Shown in pieces: positions 1-11,469 of a stretch of DNA of 64,000 nucleotides. Under the pieces are notes generated by a model, which saw only the letters and a list, made by a program, of their open reading frames with translations, was not told the DNA's origin and did not search any database. Position 1 is the stretch's first letter. Every line of letters begins with the position of its first letter. Origin of the DNA: Microscillaceae bacterium (GTDB taxonomy: Bacteria > Bacteroidota > Bacteroidia > Cytophagales > Microscillaceae); assembly GCA_012031215.1 (NCBI GenBank), contig JAAUUB010000004.1, positions 1 through 64,000 of the forward strand, read 5' to 3'. Made by a program: the position numbers and the translations under genes.

Positions 1-3000
1 CCTGCGGTATTGCCCAGGTCTATCAGGACCGATGGCTGCATTTTACCACCACTGCGGCAATCTGCGCCTCGGGGCAGAAATAAGCAAATTAGACAATGAT
101 GCCGCCCTGGCGGTGTATGCCAGTCCTTCGGCCAATTGTAATGATTTGAGCTTGCTGGCTTGTACGGATGCTTCTGCCGGAACAGGTGATGAACTATTGG
201 AATTTGATGCCCTTGCGCCCGGCACCTATTTTATCCGCTTGATGAATGTAGCCGATGCAAATGTCCTCAATGGCGAATTTTGCCTGTTTGAAGTGGTTTC
301 TCGGCTCAATTGTGCAGATTTGCCTGCGGCTCCGGCTGTCTTGGTGGGCGACTGCAACTTGCCCGTGAATGTATTTGCCGATTACCCCAGCACCGCCGAT
401 GTGCCCGGTACTTGTGTAAATGAAACCTCTCCTTCGGCCTGGGTCAAATTTGAGCCAACGGTTTCCGGCCTGGTTACGGTCAATTACCTAAGCACGAGCG
501 GCGGTCCCCGTCCCGGGCTGGTTGTGTATGAAAATCCGGCTGCCTGTGGCAGTTTACCCGCTCCCTTGGTGTGCCAAAATCTTACCGCCGGGCAGGGAAA
601 TGATATTACACTGAGTTTTACGGTTGCCGCCGGCAGCACCTATTATTTCAACATTGTCAATAATGGCGCACCGGCAGATATGCTGGGCAGCCTCTGTGTG
701 TATGCTGGAAGTGCGCCGGCGGGCACTTTTTATACCGCTGCTCCGGTAGCCATTGATGGCACGGCCTGCCCGCTTCCTTTTAATGTATTGAGTGGCCTGC
801 GGCTGGGCACTGAAACAGACAATGAAAATGGCCTGAACAATGCGCCGCTGGTGGACCCGGGTTGTCCGGCAGGAACTCCACAATGGGATGCCTGGGCTAG
901 TTTTGTTATAACTGCGCCACTGCCCGAACCCATCATCATCCAGTATGACAATAACAACAACAATGGTTCTCAGGCCGACAATGCCGCACTCTATGTTTAT
1001 AAAGGCGAAAACATTGCGACACTGAATACAAACCTGACGGATTACTTTCGGGAAGATTGCAATACAGCACTCAGCGACGGAACCCTGACGGCGATGGTGC
1101 TCGACCAAAAACTGGTGGGAATTTCGGTTGTGGGCAATACGCCTTCGGTGCCAGCCAATCCCTACACCGGGCTTCCCTGTACGGCGGGCACACTGCGTGA
1201 AGATATTTGGTTGCGATACACCCCTGCCGCCAGTGGGCCCTTCCTCGTCGCTTTCTCAAATGCCAACCAGAATGTAGGGATTGAAGTGTATAATGGCTGC
1301 AATACCCAAATTAGCAATGGTTGTGCTAACCAATATGCGGACTTCCGCGACGAAAGCGTGGTGGTGGACGGCCTGGTGGGCAATAATTACCTCATCAGAA
1401 TCAAGAATTTTGGTGGCGCAGACCTGACGGGCGATGTGGGGGTATTTAGCTTGATTGAAAAAATTGCCTGTGCTGATATTTTGGCCGAAGGCACCGAAAG
1501 CATCACGCTGGATGCCAGCCTGCCCGGTTATGAGGTTAATAAGACCTATTACATCCGGGTGGCCAATGTGGATAATGGTAATTCCATTGCTGGTTCGCTT
1601 TGTATCTTGAATGAATTCAAAATACAGGGTGATTTGTGCAGCACGGCTTTAGGTTTCATTGAGGGCGATTGTGGAAAAAACTTCCCCATCACTGCCGATT
1701 TTAAAGATATTCAGGCCAATGTGGATAAGCCTGCTTGCTTGGGAGCCAAGAATATTGGAGAAGATGGCTGGGCCGTCTTTACAGCCAGTAGCAACAGCAC
1801 CACCATCGAGTATGCCAATACCGATGGCAATGATTTGGCCCTGGCAGTTTACAGAGGCAGTTGCGGCAATGACCAGTTCACGAGTACGCTGACCCTGGTA
1901 AATTGTGCCGATGCTTTGGGAACTGTCAATGGAGTAGAATCTATTGAAGTCAATACCATTCCCGGCTTGCAATATTTTGTCCGGGTGATGGTCATGGCCC
2001 CCAATACCACGCTTACAGGTCGGATTTGTATCCGCGAAACCTCCCAGACCAATGTCTGCGACGAAAGTGAAATGCAGACACTTTTTGTGAGTGATTGTAA
2101 TGTGCGCTTTGATGTGCCCGCCAATTTTACCAATGATGGCGTGAACCTCCGCGATATTGTGGGCAATGTGTTTCCGCCCCATCAAACTGGGGCTGACCCG
2201 CCGGTATCACCCCAGTTTGTTTGCGATATTGACCTGAACAATGCCGGGGGAATCCCTACACCAGCCCGAGATGCTTGGATACGCCTGATTGGCACGGGCC
2301 GGGTGATGACCCTGCAATACCAGAATAATTCGGAGCCTGGGCTCGAGGCCAGCAATCCGGCACTGGTGCTGTATGCCCCCTTGCTCAGCGTGGGGCCCCT
2401 CAACTGCGGCACGGGCATCAATGGGGCGGGCAACGAAGAGGCGGGCAATGAATTTGCCTGCGCCAACCAATTCATCACGACCAATAAGCAAACTGAAACG
2501 CTCTCTTTCCTTTCGCAGGCGGGCCAGATTTATTTTGTGCGGGTACTAGACCTGGCCCCTGCCGCTCCAGGGAGTCGGGGAATGACGGGCTTGATGTGTG
2601 TGTCGGATGGAGACCAGTCCTATAACACCTGTGCCGATACCCTGAGCATTGAAATCGGGGATTGCAATGTGGCGGTCAATATTACCAATGGCATCAATAC
2701 CTTTAACGGGCCTAATTTGCCTGATTGTGAAGACAATGATGCCGGGGCAAATCCTATCTCCGGCTTTAATGATGCCTGGGTAGTGGTGAAAACGCCCACT
2801 GGACCACTTCCCGACGACGAAATCACGATTCAATACGACAACCGCACCGGAAGCCTAGCCCCGGTTACGGATATTGCCCTGGCCATTTATACCATTACCG
2901 ACTGTAATGATTTTGGCACATACACCCTGGTAGGATGTTCCGATTTTCTCAAAACGCCAGCAGGTATTGCCGAGGAAGGCATTGAGGCCGTTACTTTTAG

Positions 3001-5532
3001 CATTGACCAGGCCACCGGCGGCGAAACGTACTATGCCCGGATTATCAACAAAAGTACCACCAATACCGCTTTTGGAGATGTCTGCGTGTTTTACGGAACG
3101 GACATTGCCGAAGCAACCTGCTCTGATGCCTCTGACTATGGCGAACTGAATGGCGAATGGCGCGGATTTGAAGTCCTGGGCGATTGGACTACCGACCGCG
3201 ACCAGCCTACCGATGAAATTCCGCCTTGTGTGATTCCGGGAGGCAGTAATCCTACCAGCTTTGACCCGCCCATTCGCTCACACGGTTGGTTCCGGTTTAC
3301 GGTGCCTGATTTTGAGCCGGCTATTGAATTTGTTACGATTCAGTTTGACAATGATAATTTTATTCCGGGCAACCCGGAAAACGCTGCCATTGCCGTTTAT
3401 TCTTCGCCTTCGGGAGTGCAGGGGGTGAATGTCAATTGTGGCGCAGCAAGCTACAATGGGGGCGGACCAACTGGCTATGACCCCCGGACTTTTGCTGACC
3501 CCAGCCTTTACATTAATCCCAATGGGATGTACTTCCTGGATTGTGCCAATTTTGTGTGGGAAGGCACAGAAACGCTCACCATTCCGGTGCTTGAGAACCG
3601 CACGTATTATGTCCGGGTGATGAACATTGCCAATCGGGTGGACCCGGATAATATGCCGGGCCGGGTGCGGGTTTTTCCTTTTGCCCGTTGTGTAGAAGGC
3701 CCCAACCTGATTGTAGATGAAACCTTTGCCAATTGGGGGGCAATGACCATTACTGGCCCGCTGACAAACTACAGTGATGTAAATACCAATCTTACCCACC
3801 CCAATCCAAGATTCTCGAGGATCAGGATGCTCCCGGTGCCGGGGAATTTCATATTACCAACATTGCTCGTTTTGCCACTTCTTATGGTTATCAGCGCGAT
3901 TTGGCTCCCAATGGCACGGCCGAGGCGGTATATAATATTCATGGCAATCTCAATGGGCGCAAAAACGAAATGGTTGCCGAAGGTCGTTACTCGGTAGGTC
4001 ATACGATACATACCTACAAAGGCAACTGGTTTTGCTATGGACGGGGCTTTTCGGGCTATGGCGGCCATACCCAAACCAATGGCACTACCTGGCAGGCGGT
4101 CTATTGCGCCACCGGCGGGCTGGGCGATGAGAGCGAAGCCTGCGACATTATTTGCTACGAAAATGTGGAAGGCACTTGCAACAGCTTTTCCATCGGTGAA
4201 TTTGGACAGCCAACGGCCAACTTCCCCGCTTTTGTGCCTACCTCGGCAGAGGCCAACTTCTTTATGGTCAATGGCCTGTTTGTGGAAGAAGCCCAGCAGC
4301 CGGCCAAAGTATGGTGCCAAACTTTGCAAAGGAGTGTGCCTGGCTCGGTGGGCTATTATGTCTTCCGGGGCTGGTTTCAAAATGTGAAAAGCGGGGGTCA
4401 ATCCGGGGATGTGCCCCAAATCCGTATCACCGTTTGCGATATGGAAGACCCACTCACTAAGATTATCCCCGATGCCACCATCACACCCCTGACCCCTGAT
4501 ACGCCCCTGCCCGGTACTACCCGCACCCCTGACCCGGCGGGCCCCACCATCCACGTACCAACCCCGGTCCAAAACCCGGTCAATATGGATGCGAGTACCT
4601 TGGGCGATATGACCCTGGCCGCAGGCGGAGCCGCCGGTACCCGCTATGAATATGGGGCCGCTATGCCTTGCAATGCCCCCAGCGAAGCCTCCAATGCCCG
4701 CCTGAAAGTGCTCGGGTCTTCATTCTACCTGGAACAAGAGCCCGACCAATGGCAATTGATGCGCTGTATTTATCGTGCTCCGGCAGGCATCTCTGAGTTT
4801 AACCTGTGTGTGGAGAATGAATCGCTCACCAAAAACGGAAATGATTTTGCAATGGACGACCTCGAGCTAAGGGAGTGCGAAAATGCGGATGCGGCGGCTT
4901 TTGACCGACTGCTTCGGGGCGACCCCTGCGAACTGGCCGACGATGGCGAAGCCCTGGGTTCCAGTGCTCTGAATGTGAGCTTATTGGATTTTGCCGGGGC
5001 TCTCCTGGGAGACAAAGTAGTGCTTAGCTGGCTGGTAGCGCAAGAGAATGACCTTTCTCATTATGAAATAGAGCGGAGCCTCAACGGACAAACCTTCAGC
5101 TTTCTGGGCCAAAAAGACCCTAAGGCCAGCGACGGAGCGGAATTTAAAGAATATTTTTATCAGGATGCTTTACTGCCCGAAGGCACAAATTTCCTCTACT
5201 ACCGCCTGAAAATGGTCAAAACCAATGGGGGGGCCAGTCACAGTGGTATCATTCGCATCGATTTGCGTAATCTGCAAGTATTGCCCATTCGCCTAGCCCC
5301 CAATCCAGTAGCGGCTGGCGAAACAGCTACCCTGCGTTTTGAAGCCAGTGAAGGCTCGGCGCAAATGGTCATTAGCGATATGATGGGCCGAATCTTACAC
5401 CAAAGCACTTTGATTACTTTGGAAGGCAATCAAGAAATTGCCCTCGAAACGGAAGGATTGCCGGCGGGTCTCTACATCATCCGAATCCAACAAGGCCCAC
5501 GCCGCAACTCGATCAAGCTGGTAGTTAAATAA
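1..5532 (+). CDS. Giant T9SS cargo with ~8 PPC-like beta-sandwich repeats (5'-partial, frame breaks)
   Basis: Secreted or surface protein; the 5' end lies outside the window. About eight repeats of roughly 150 residues each follow the pattern Cys-Ala/Asp, DCN, hydrophobic strand, AWV/AWL-F, Ala-L-x-VY, then TYY-hRV and a closing GxxCVF/Y strand, resembling pre-peptidase C-terminal (PPC-like) domains. The last ~85 residues (from about 5278) form a T9SS type A sorting domain: LAPNPV, a DMMGR turn, LPAGLYIIRI and a basic end. Two frame changes interrupt it. Bases 3-59 read DRWLHFTTTAA in frame 3 before the homology continues in frame 2 (switch near 60-75). Near 3790-3810, in a C-rich stretch, frame 2 passes to frame 1 (KILEDQDAPGAGEF). 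Exact adhesion or enzymatic role is unknown. The terminator at 5551 closes the gene. Confidence 0.82.
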
Positions 5533-5550
5533 ATTACCCTGCTTATTCAG

Positions 5551-5582
5551 AAAAAGCCCTCTGTGAACGAGGGCTTTTTTTT
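5551..5582 (+). terminator. Rho-independent terminator of the first T9SS cargo
   Basis: Perfect 11-bp stem AAAAAGCCCTC / GAGGGCTTTTT around loop TGTGAAC, followed by a T run, 19 bases after the stop codon at 5532. Confidence 0.85.
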
Positions 5583-5970
5583 TGGCTTTTTGCTCCTTGC
5601 ACAGGCTTTTTTTCCTTTTTATGCAATCCTAAAAATCAATTGGCCGCGCGCAGATTCATAAATCTTGCAGAGGGCTTATTTTTTTGGGTAAAGCAGCCCT
5701 GGGAGCCGGGAAGATTTTTTTGCAAATATTTATGAAAAAATTGCCGGTAGGGGCCATTTTTTGAGATTCGTCATATTTTTTCTGGAGATTATCGAGCATA
5801 TTGCTCCTTAGCTTCCGATGTTTTTCATCTGGAATGAAGTAAGGTTTTTGCCAAAATAGGAATTTTCAAAAAGAGACCTTTTTTTAAGTCTCTGTTTATC
5901 AATTCTTTGCAAAACGTGGTATTTTTCTGGATAATCATTTTGTGAATTATAATTTTAAAAATCAAAACGT
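5583..5970. other. AT-rich intergenic stretch without a recognised gene
   Basis: No ORF with recognisable coding character and no tRNA-like fold was seen on either strand. It must hold the promoter of the small ORF at 5971. A TTTG at 5906 and a near-match TCATTTTG at 5935-5942 are present, but the spacing (25 nt) is too long for the usual Bacteroidota promoter, so I do not call one. Confidence 0.4.
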
Positions 5971-6171
5971 ATGAACCACATCAGCGAAACCCAATTGGAA
6001 GACATTGTACGCCAGGCCCAGCTACAATGCCAAGGCTCAGTGATTGAGTGGATTGAAACCGAGCAATTGTTTACAGAGATTTATGGCGATGCCTACTGGA
6101 AAGTAAAGCGTAAGTTGTTGCGCGAGGTGAACCTCACTTCACCGTCAAAAAGTAAAGTGGCTATAGCTTAA
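5971..6171 (+). CDS. Small hypothetical protein (66 aa)
   Basis: A 66-residue ORF beginning ATGAACCACATC with charged, helix-compatible composition (ETQLEDIVRQAQ; YWKVKRKLLREV). No signal peptide, no membrane segment, no cysteine-based motif; one Cys at residue 20. Family not recognised. It lies in front of an AT-rich 390-bp gap and converges on the SpoIIE phosphatase, whose corrected stop (6161-6163) overlaps its last codons by about 10 bp. Codon use is like neighbouring genes, which supports expression, but its short length keeps confidence moderate. Confidence 0.5.
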   Translation: MNHISETQLEDIVRQAQLQCQGSVIEWIETEQLFTEIYGDAYWKVKRKLLREVNLTSPSKSKVAIA

Positions 6172-8031
6172 TTCCCCAAAGGGTAATGTCGTCTCTTTGT
6201 TGGGTACCAAAGCGGTCAAGGGCGGTCTCGAGGGCAATCTTTTGTTCGGGCATAGGCAGATCAAGGCACTCGGCGAGTGTTTGTTTAAAACGTTTTTGCC
6301 AAACCTTTTCCGGTTGGCGTCGGGTTGGTCAAAATATCCATCTGAACTCAGGTAGAGATGCGCGCCAGCCTGAAGATGAAGTATGTGCTCGACAAAATTT
6401 TCCTGCTTATCATTTTTGATACGCCCGCCAATGGCCCGGCGGGTGCCCTTCACAAAAATGATTTCTTTTGATTCGGCATAAAAAAGGTTGCCTTTTGCCC
6501 CTGCAAAAAGCACCTCAAAGGTTTTTTTCGCCCCGGCCTTTTTTTCTATTCGGCAAAGGCATACTTCCATCCCGTCGTCATTTCCTTTTTGGGCTTGTTT
6601 CAAAGCTCGCCGTACTTCAATGTCCAGAATTTCTAAAATGAAAGATGGTTCGTGGATTTTCTTTCCCAAAATGATTTCATTCAAAATCGTATTGCCAATC
6701 ATACTCATAAAAGCCCCCGGCACACCGTGCCCAGTGCAATCTACAACGGCCACAAAGAGATAGTCTTTGCGTTTTACAAACCAGTAAAAGTCGCCCGAAA
6801 CGGTGTGCAAAGGGCGGTAAATCACAAAGCAATCGGGTAAATACAGGCGGATTTCGTCTTCGTCGGGCAAGATGGCATGCTGTATCTTTGAAGCATAGTT
6901 GAGGCTATCCTGTAAGAGTTGCTGCTTTTGTTCAATTTTCAGGCTTTGGGTTTTGATTTGGCGGATATTTTCCTGCATTTTGACCAGCATAAAGGTGAAA
7001 TCGCGGGAGAGGTCGCCAATTTCATCGCGGGATTGTATGGGTAAAGGACTGACTTCTTCGGCAAAATCGCTCTGAATCACTTCCATCATAGAGGCCGAAA
7101 GACGGCGGATGGGGCGGCTCAGGATGATGGTGAGATAGAAAGCGATAAAAGCAAACAAGCCCAGGCCAATTCCGATGCCGCTAAAGGCTGCCATACGGTT
7201 TTGAAAACTGATTTCGTCGGTTTTGAGTAAAATGATACGGCCCAACTCATCAATAGACTGACTGATTTCGTCGCTGATAAAGCTTAGTTTTTGGCGAAGG
7301 CCGGATTTGTTGGTAAAGCCAATTTTTTCTTCTGAGAGCGCTAATTCCCGAAACGCATTTTTGTATCCCTCGAGCAGGTCATAGAAACGCTCTCGAACAC
7401 TGGGATTGGTAATTTTCTGGTCAATTTCATTTTTGAGCGTTTGGATGGTGGCCAGGAGTTTGGTGGTGTATTGGCTCTCTTTGCGGAGGATAAAATCCTT
7501 TTCGTGGCGGCGAATCATCAATACCGTTTCCAGATTGAGATTAAATTTGCCCGTCATGGTTTCTATTTCGTGGATATAGCGCCGCATGTGCCCTTCCTGG
7601 CCATAGTCTTTAAAGCCGCGTTTTTTAATCAGCGCCACCATTTCCTCGAAAATATGCTCGTATTCGGTGAATCTTTGGGTGATTTTCTTCAATTGTGCTT
7701 GCAGGGAAGGATCTTGGAGCTCGCGGGCATAGCCCAGAAACCGAAGCTCGCCCCGAATGAGGTTGATGCTTTTTTGGCGGGCCAAGAGGTATTCACTGGG
7801 GCTATTTTGATAATAAAGGGGGTTAATGGTTTCATCGGCAAAAAAATCCCGTTCCAGTTTCTTGGCCAGCAGGTTGTTGAGCTCTATATGGTTGAGAGAG
7901 GCCAGCAAGGTGCGGATGTGGCGCTCCTGAAACTCAGAGCGTTGGTTGATGATGATAATTGCCCCAGTGATGACTAGCAGAATCAGGAAAGAAAACAATA
8001 ACTTTGTACGGATGGTGCGCAAAGCCTGCAT
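6161..8031 (-). CDS. Membrane HAMP-SpoIIE serine phosphatase
   Basis: Predicted signalling phosphatase of the PP2C/SpoIIE type, probably dephosphorylating an anti-sigma-factor antagonist. Order: N-terminal membrane helix (residues ~10-28), long helical extracytoplasmic sensor, second membrane helix (~283-305), HAMP (~305-360), short coiled coil, then the phosphatase domain (~395-end). Metal-binding signatures visible are SGDFYWF, VDCTGHGVPGAFMS and SSDGYFDQ. In the sequence as given, the C-terminus leaves the family after KRFGKN. Restoring one base in the T5 run at 6293-6297 (plus strand) gives FKQTLAECLDLP and the typical ending RDDITLWGIKL, with the stop at 6161. The partner switch genes are not nearby, so the target is unknown. 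Divergent from the ABC exporter genes. Confidence 0.88.
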
Positions 8032-8157
8032 AGTTGTGTATTATAGTGGAGAGCAGCAGTTTGTTACAGGCAAAATTAATGCAAGGAGAACGCCTTCGGA
8101 TTAAGCCTTTGTTAAGAATAGGCTCCGGTGTAAGATATGAACTTAGCTTACAGAATT

Positions 8158-8787
8158 ATGCTCAAGATTGAAAAACTTAGCTATCAATACCAACAGACTA
8201 AGGTGCTACAAATAGACCATTGGGAGGTGGCTCCGGGGCAGTCCTGGCTGGTATTGGGGGCCTCGGGCAGTGGCAAAACTACTCTTTTGCATCTGATAGC
8301 GGGGATTCTCAAAATGCAGGAAGGGCAGCTTTGGTGGCAAAACACCGACCTGGCCCGCCTGTCGGAAAGTGCCCGCGACCGCCTGCGGGCCAAAAGTATA
8401 GGGCTTGTTTTTCAAAAGCCCCATCTGCTGCCCTCCCTGAGTGTGCTCAAAAACCTACGCCTGGCCCAAACCCTGGCTCGCCGTAAAGGCAAACGGCAGG
8501 CCTGCCTAGACTTACTGGAAAAACTGGGACTAAGCGAAAAAATGCACGCCCTGCCGCATCAACTCAGCCAGGGGCAAGCCCAGCGTGCCGCCATTGCCCG
8601 GGCCTTGGTGCACCAGCCCGCCCTCCTGCTGGCCGACGAGCCCACGGCCAGCCTCGATGATGCCAATGCCGAAAAGGTAGTACACCTCTTACAAGACTTA
8701 TCCCAGGCGCAGGGCACAAGTTTGGTGATTGCTACCCACGACCAAAGAGTAAAAACGCATTTTCTGAATGTCCTAAAACTAGACTGA
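8158..8787 (+). CDS. ABC transporter ATPase (LolD/MacB type)
   Basis: ATP-binding subunit of an FtsX-class ABC system. Visible motifs: Walker A GASGSGKTT, Q-loop FQKPHLLPS, signature LSQGQAQR, Walker B LLLADEPTASLD and H-loop IATHD. About 210 residues, normal for LolD/MacB-like ATPases. I prefer ATG 8158 (MLKIEKLSYQYQ), which matches family starts; an in-frame ATG at 8137 would add seven residues. It ends 3 bp before the permease gene, so the two form an operon. The substrate is not visible from the sequence; lipoprotein release, peptide or macrolide export and mechanotransmission are all used by this class. Confidence 0.88.
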   Translation: MLKIEKLSYQYQQTKVLQIDHWEVAPGQSWLVLGASGSGKTTLLHLIAGILKMQEGQLWWQNTDLARLSESARDRLRAKSIGLVFQKPHLLPSLSVLKNLRLAQTLARRKGKRQACLDLLEKLGLSEKMHALPHQLSQGQAQRAAIARALVHQPALLLADEPTASLDDANAEKVVHLLQDLSQAQGTSLVIATHDQRVKTHFLNVLKLD

Positions 8788-8790
8788 ACC

Positions 8791-10044
8791 ATGTCCTTGC
8801 TAAGCCTGAGCTACCACTACATCCGCCAAAACTGGCTCAATACCTTGCTCAATACCATTTTGCTGGGCCTGGGCATTGGGATGATTGTTTTTCTGATTTT
8901 GGTAGAGGTGCAAATCCAGGAAAATTTTCGCCGAAATATAAAAGGAATTAAAATGGTAGTGGGGGCAAAAGGAAGCCCTTTGCAATTGATTCTGTGCAAT
9001 GTATATCATCTCGATAATCCTACGGGCAACATTTCTCTGGCCGAAGCCCAGGCGATTGCTGCTAATCCTCGCTTTGTCAAAAAAGCCATTCCCCTGGCCC
9101 TGGGCGATAACTACGCAGGTTTTCGAATTGTAGGAACAAATGCCGCTTTTTTGGCACACTACCACTTGCGTCTTGCCCGGGGAAAGATTTTTGACCGCCT
9201 GATGGAGGTTACAATTGGGGCAGAAGTAGCCCGTGCCACCGGGCTTCGGCTGGGCGATACTTTTCACAGTGCCCACGGCCTAGCCGAGGAAGCCGAGGCC
9301 GAATCGCACGAGGCCCACCATTTCAAGGTGGTAGGCATTTTGCAAAAATCAGGCACCGTAGCCGACCAGCTTTTGCTTACCGGAATTCCTGCTTTTTGGC
9401 TGGTTCACCAAGAGGGCCAAGCCGCAGACACCCCACCCTGGGCAGCAGCGGGCAAGCCCTTGCCTGATATACTGAAAATGCCTCCCGAAAATCACCAAAT
9501 CACCGCGCTTCTTATTACTGAATACCGCAATCCTCTGGCTGCCATCAATTTACCCCGGCAAATCAACCAACACACCAGTTTGCAGGCCGCTTTGCCCGCT
9601 CTGGAAGTAAACCGAATTTTTGAGCAACTGGGCGTAGGCACGCGGGTAATTGGATTGTTGGCATATATCTTGATCGGTCTGGCCGCTCTAAGCACCTTTA
9701 TTGCCCTCTACAATGCCTTGCGGGCCCGGCATTACGATTTGGCTATCTTGAGAAGCTTGGGGGCTACGCGGGGGCAGCTCTTTGGTCTTATGCTCCTGGA
9801 GGGTTGGCTATTGGCCTGTCTGGGCTTGGCTCTGGGCCTGGCCACGGGCCATCTTACCGTGGAATGGATTGGGCACTGGGAAGGCTTTGCAGACAAACTG
9901 GCCCTCACGGGCTGGCGTTGGGAAAATACCGAATATCAACTCATCATCTTGATTTTTGGAGTAGGTTTTTTGGCGGCTTTGCTTCCTGCCTGGCAAAGTT
10001 ATCGCTTGGAAGTAGGGAAAATATTGGGGAAAGCCAATGGATAA
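8791..10044 (+). CDS. ABC transporter permease, FtsX/MacB type
   Basis: 417-residue permease. One membrane helix near residues 15-35, a ~240-residue extracytoplasmic MacB-type periplasmic core domain, then three C-terminal helices (about 287-310, 335-360, 382-402) forming the FtsX domain with the coupling segment YDLAILRSLGATRGQL. The periplasmic part has a His/Glu-rich stretch (EEAEAESHEAHH, about residues 170-181), as seen in some metal- or heme-linked members; I draw no function from it. Follows its ATPase by 3 bp, so it is the same transcription unit and the same complex. Confidence 0.85.
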   Translation: MSLLSLSYHYIRQNWLNTLLNTILLGLGIGMIVFLILVEVQIQENFRRNIKGIKMVVGAKGSPLQLILCNVYHLDNPTGNISLAEAQAIAANPRFVKKAIPLALGDNYAGFRIVGTNAAFLAHYHLRLARGKIFDRLMEVTIGAEVARATGLRLGDTFHSAHGLAEEAEAESHEAHHFKVVGILQKSGTVADQLLLTGIPAFWLVHQEGQAADTPPWAAAGKPLPDILKMPPENHQITALLITEYRNPLAAINLPRQINQHTSLQAALPALEVNRIFEQLGVGTRVIGLLAYILIGLAALSTFIALYNALRARHYDLAILRSLGATRGQLFGLMLLEGWLLACLGLALGLATGHLTVEWIGHWEGFADKLALTGWRWENTEYQLIILIFGVGFLAALLPAWQSYRLEVGKILGKANG

Positions 10045-10222
10045 GTCAATCCTTTAAGAAGGCGTTATTTTTTGTTCAGAAATCCCTTTATTTGCAAAGC
10101 AGCTAGCCCAAGCCCCTGCAATTCTTTGGAAAGCTCGGGGGATTGAGCACCAAGACCGGCCATTTCTTAACGGATGAGCAAAGGGCAGGAACCTAAACAT
10201 GAGTACATTTCAAAATTAAATT

Positions 10223-11440
10223 ATGAGCAATATTGCCACAAGCAACCCTCCTTTGGCCGAAAGAGTGCATCGTTTGGAAGTTTCTCAAACCATTGCTATG
10301 GCCCAAAAAGCCCGCGAACTGGCCGAGCAAGGTTTGCCCGTTATCAAACTGACCCTGGGAGAGCCAGATTTTCAAACCCCAGACCATATCAAAGCCGCCG
10401 CCAAACAGGCCATCGATGAGGGCTTTACCTATTATACGCCTGTGCCGGGCATTCAGGAATTACGCCAGGGCATTGCCCAAAAACTCCGACGGGACAATGG
10501 GCTGTCTTGGGAGGCTAAAAATATTGTGGTTTCCACCGGGGCCAAACAATCGCTGGCCAATATTTTCCTAGCTTTGCTCAATCCTGGCGATGAAGTGGTG
10601 ATTTTGGCCCCTTACTGGGTGTCTTACAGTGAGATAGTAAAGCTGGCCGAAGGCGTGCCCGTTATTGTTACCAGCGGGGTGGCCCAGGATTTTAAAGTCA
10701 GTGCCGAACAGGTAGCCGCCGCCATTAGCCCCCGCACCAAAGCTATTTTATACTCCTCCCCCAGCAATCCAACTGGGGCCGTTTTTAGCCGGGCTGAACT
10801 AGAGGCCCTGGCCGAAGTAGTCGCCCGGCACCCGCAGGTCTATGTGGTCGCCGATGAAATTTATGAATACATCACTTTTGTGGAAGATTATTTCAGTATT
10901 GGGGCGGTTCCCGCCATTCAAGACCGGGTCATTACTGTCAATGGTTTTTCAAAGGGCTTTGCGATGACGGGCTGGCGGGTAGGCTATATGGCCGGGCCAG
11001 ACTGGCTGGCCCAGGCTTGTGATAAAATACAGGGGCAGGTAACCTCGGGCACTTGCTCCATCGCCCAAAAAGCGGCCTTGGCAGCCATCACCAGTGATTT
11101 AGGCCCAACCATGGCCATGAAAGCGGCCTATCAGCGTCGGCGCGACCTCATGATTAGCCTGAGTGCCGACATCCCGGGCTTCAAGACCAATATACCTCAG
11201 GGAGCTTTTTATTTGTTCCCGGATTTGAGTGCCTATTTCGGCAAATCTTTTGGTGGAAAAGTGATACAAGATGCCGATGATTTATGCCTCTATCTATTGA
11301 GTGAGGCCCACGTGGCCACAGTACCTGGCTCGGCCTTTGGGGCTCCGGATTGTATTCGGATTTCGTATGCTGCCTCCGATGAAGAATTGGTAGAAGCCAT
11401 GAGCCGCCTGCGGGTCAGTTTGGCGAAATTGATGGAATAA
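10223..11440 (+). CDS. aspC: Pyridoxal-phosphate aspartate aminotransferase (class I/II)
   Basis: Transfers the amino group between aspartate and 2-oxoglutarate (or a related pair) in the cytoplasm. 405 residues. The N-terminal family signature [13 protein letters not shown], the tyrosine-rich YYTPVPG substrate loop, the [10 protein letters not shown] strand, the DEIYEY Asp/Tyr that hold PLP, and the Schiff-base lysine in [16 protein letters not shown] are all present, as is the distal Arg in CIRISYA. Sequence is closest to the Ib subgroup, so prephenate or other substrates cannot be excluded. Separated from the ABC pair by 178 bp and from the heptose kinase by 29 bp, so it may be co-transcribed with the latter. 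Confidence 0.9.
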   Translation: MSNIATSNPPLAERVHRLEVSQTIAMAQKARELAEQGLPVIKLTLGEPDFQTPDHIKAAAKQAIDEGFTYYTPVPGIQELRQGIAQKLRRDNGLSWEAKNIVVSTGAKQSLANIFLALLNPGDEVVILAPYWVSYSEIVKLAEGVPVIVTSGVAQDFKVSAEQVAAAISPRTKAILYSSPSNPTGAVFSRAELEALAEVVARHPQVYVVADEIYEYITFVEDYFSIGAVPAIQDRVITVNGFSKGFAMTGWRVGYMAGPDWLAQACDKIQGQVTSGTCSIAQKAALAAITSDLGPTMAMKAAYQRRRDLMISLSADIPGFKTNIPQGAFYLFPDLSAYFGKSFGGKVIQDADDLCLYLLSEAHVATVPGSAFGAPDCIRISYAASDEELVEAMSRLRVSLAKLME

Positions 11441-11469
11441 ACAAGGCTTGCTTTCCAAAGATTAAAAAT

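Noticed and set aside
554-3799. Long antisense reading frames opposite the first cargo (for example on the minus strand at 554-1108, 1649-2185 and 3278-3799)
   Set aside because: They mirror codon-biased, repeat-rich sense coding sequence, have no recognisable protein features, and give way to the sense gene's domain pattern.
10045-10222. Possible RNA gene in the gap before the aminotransferase
   Set aside because: A weak CCCC...GGGG pairing exists, but no tRNA clover-leaf or conserved RNA fold could be drawn.
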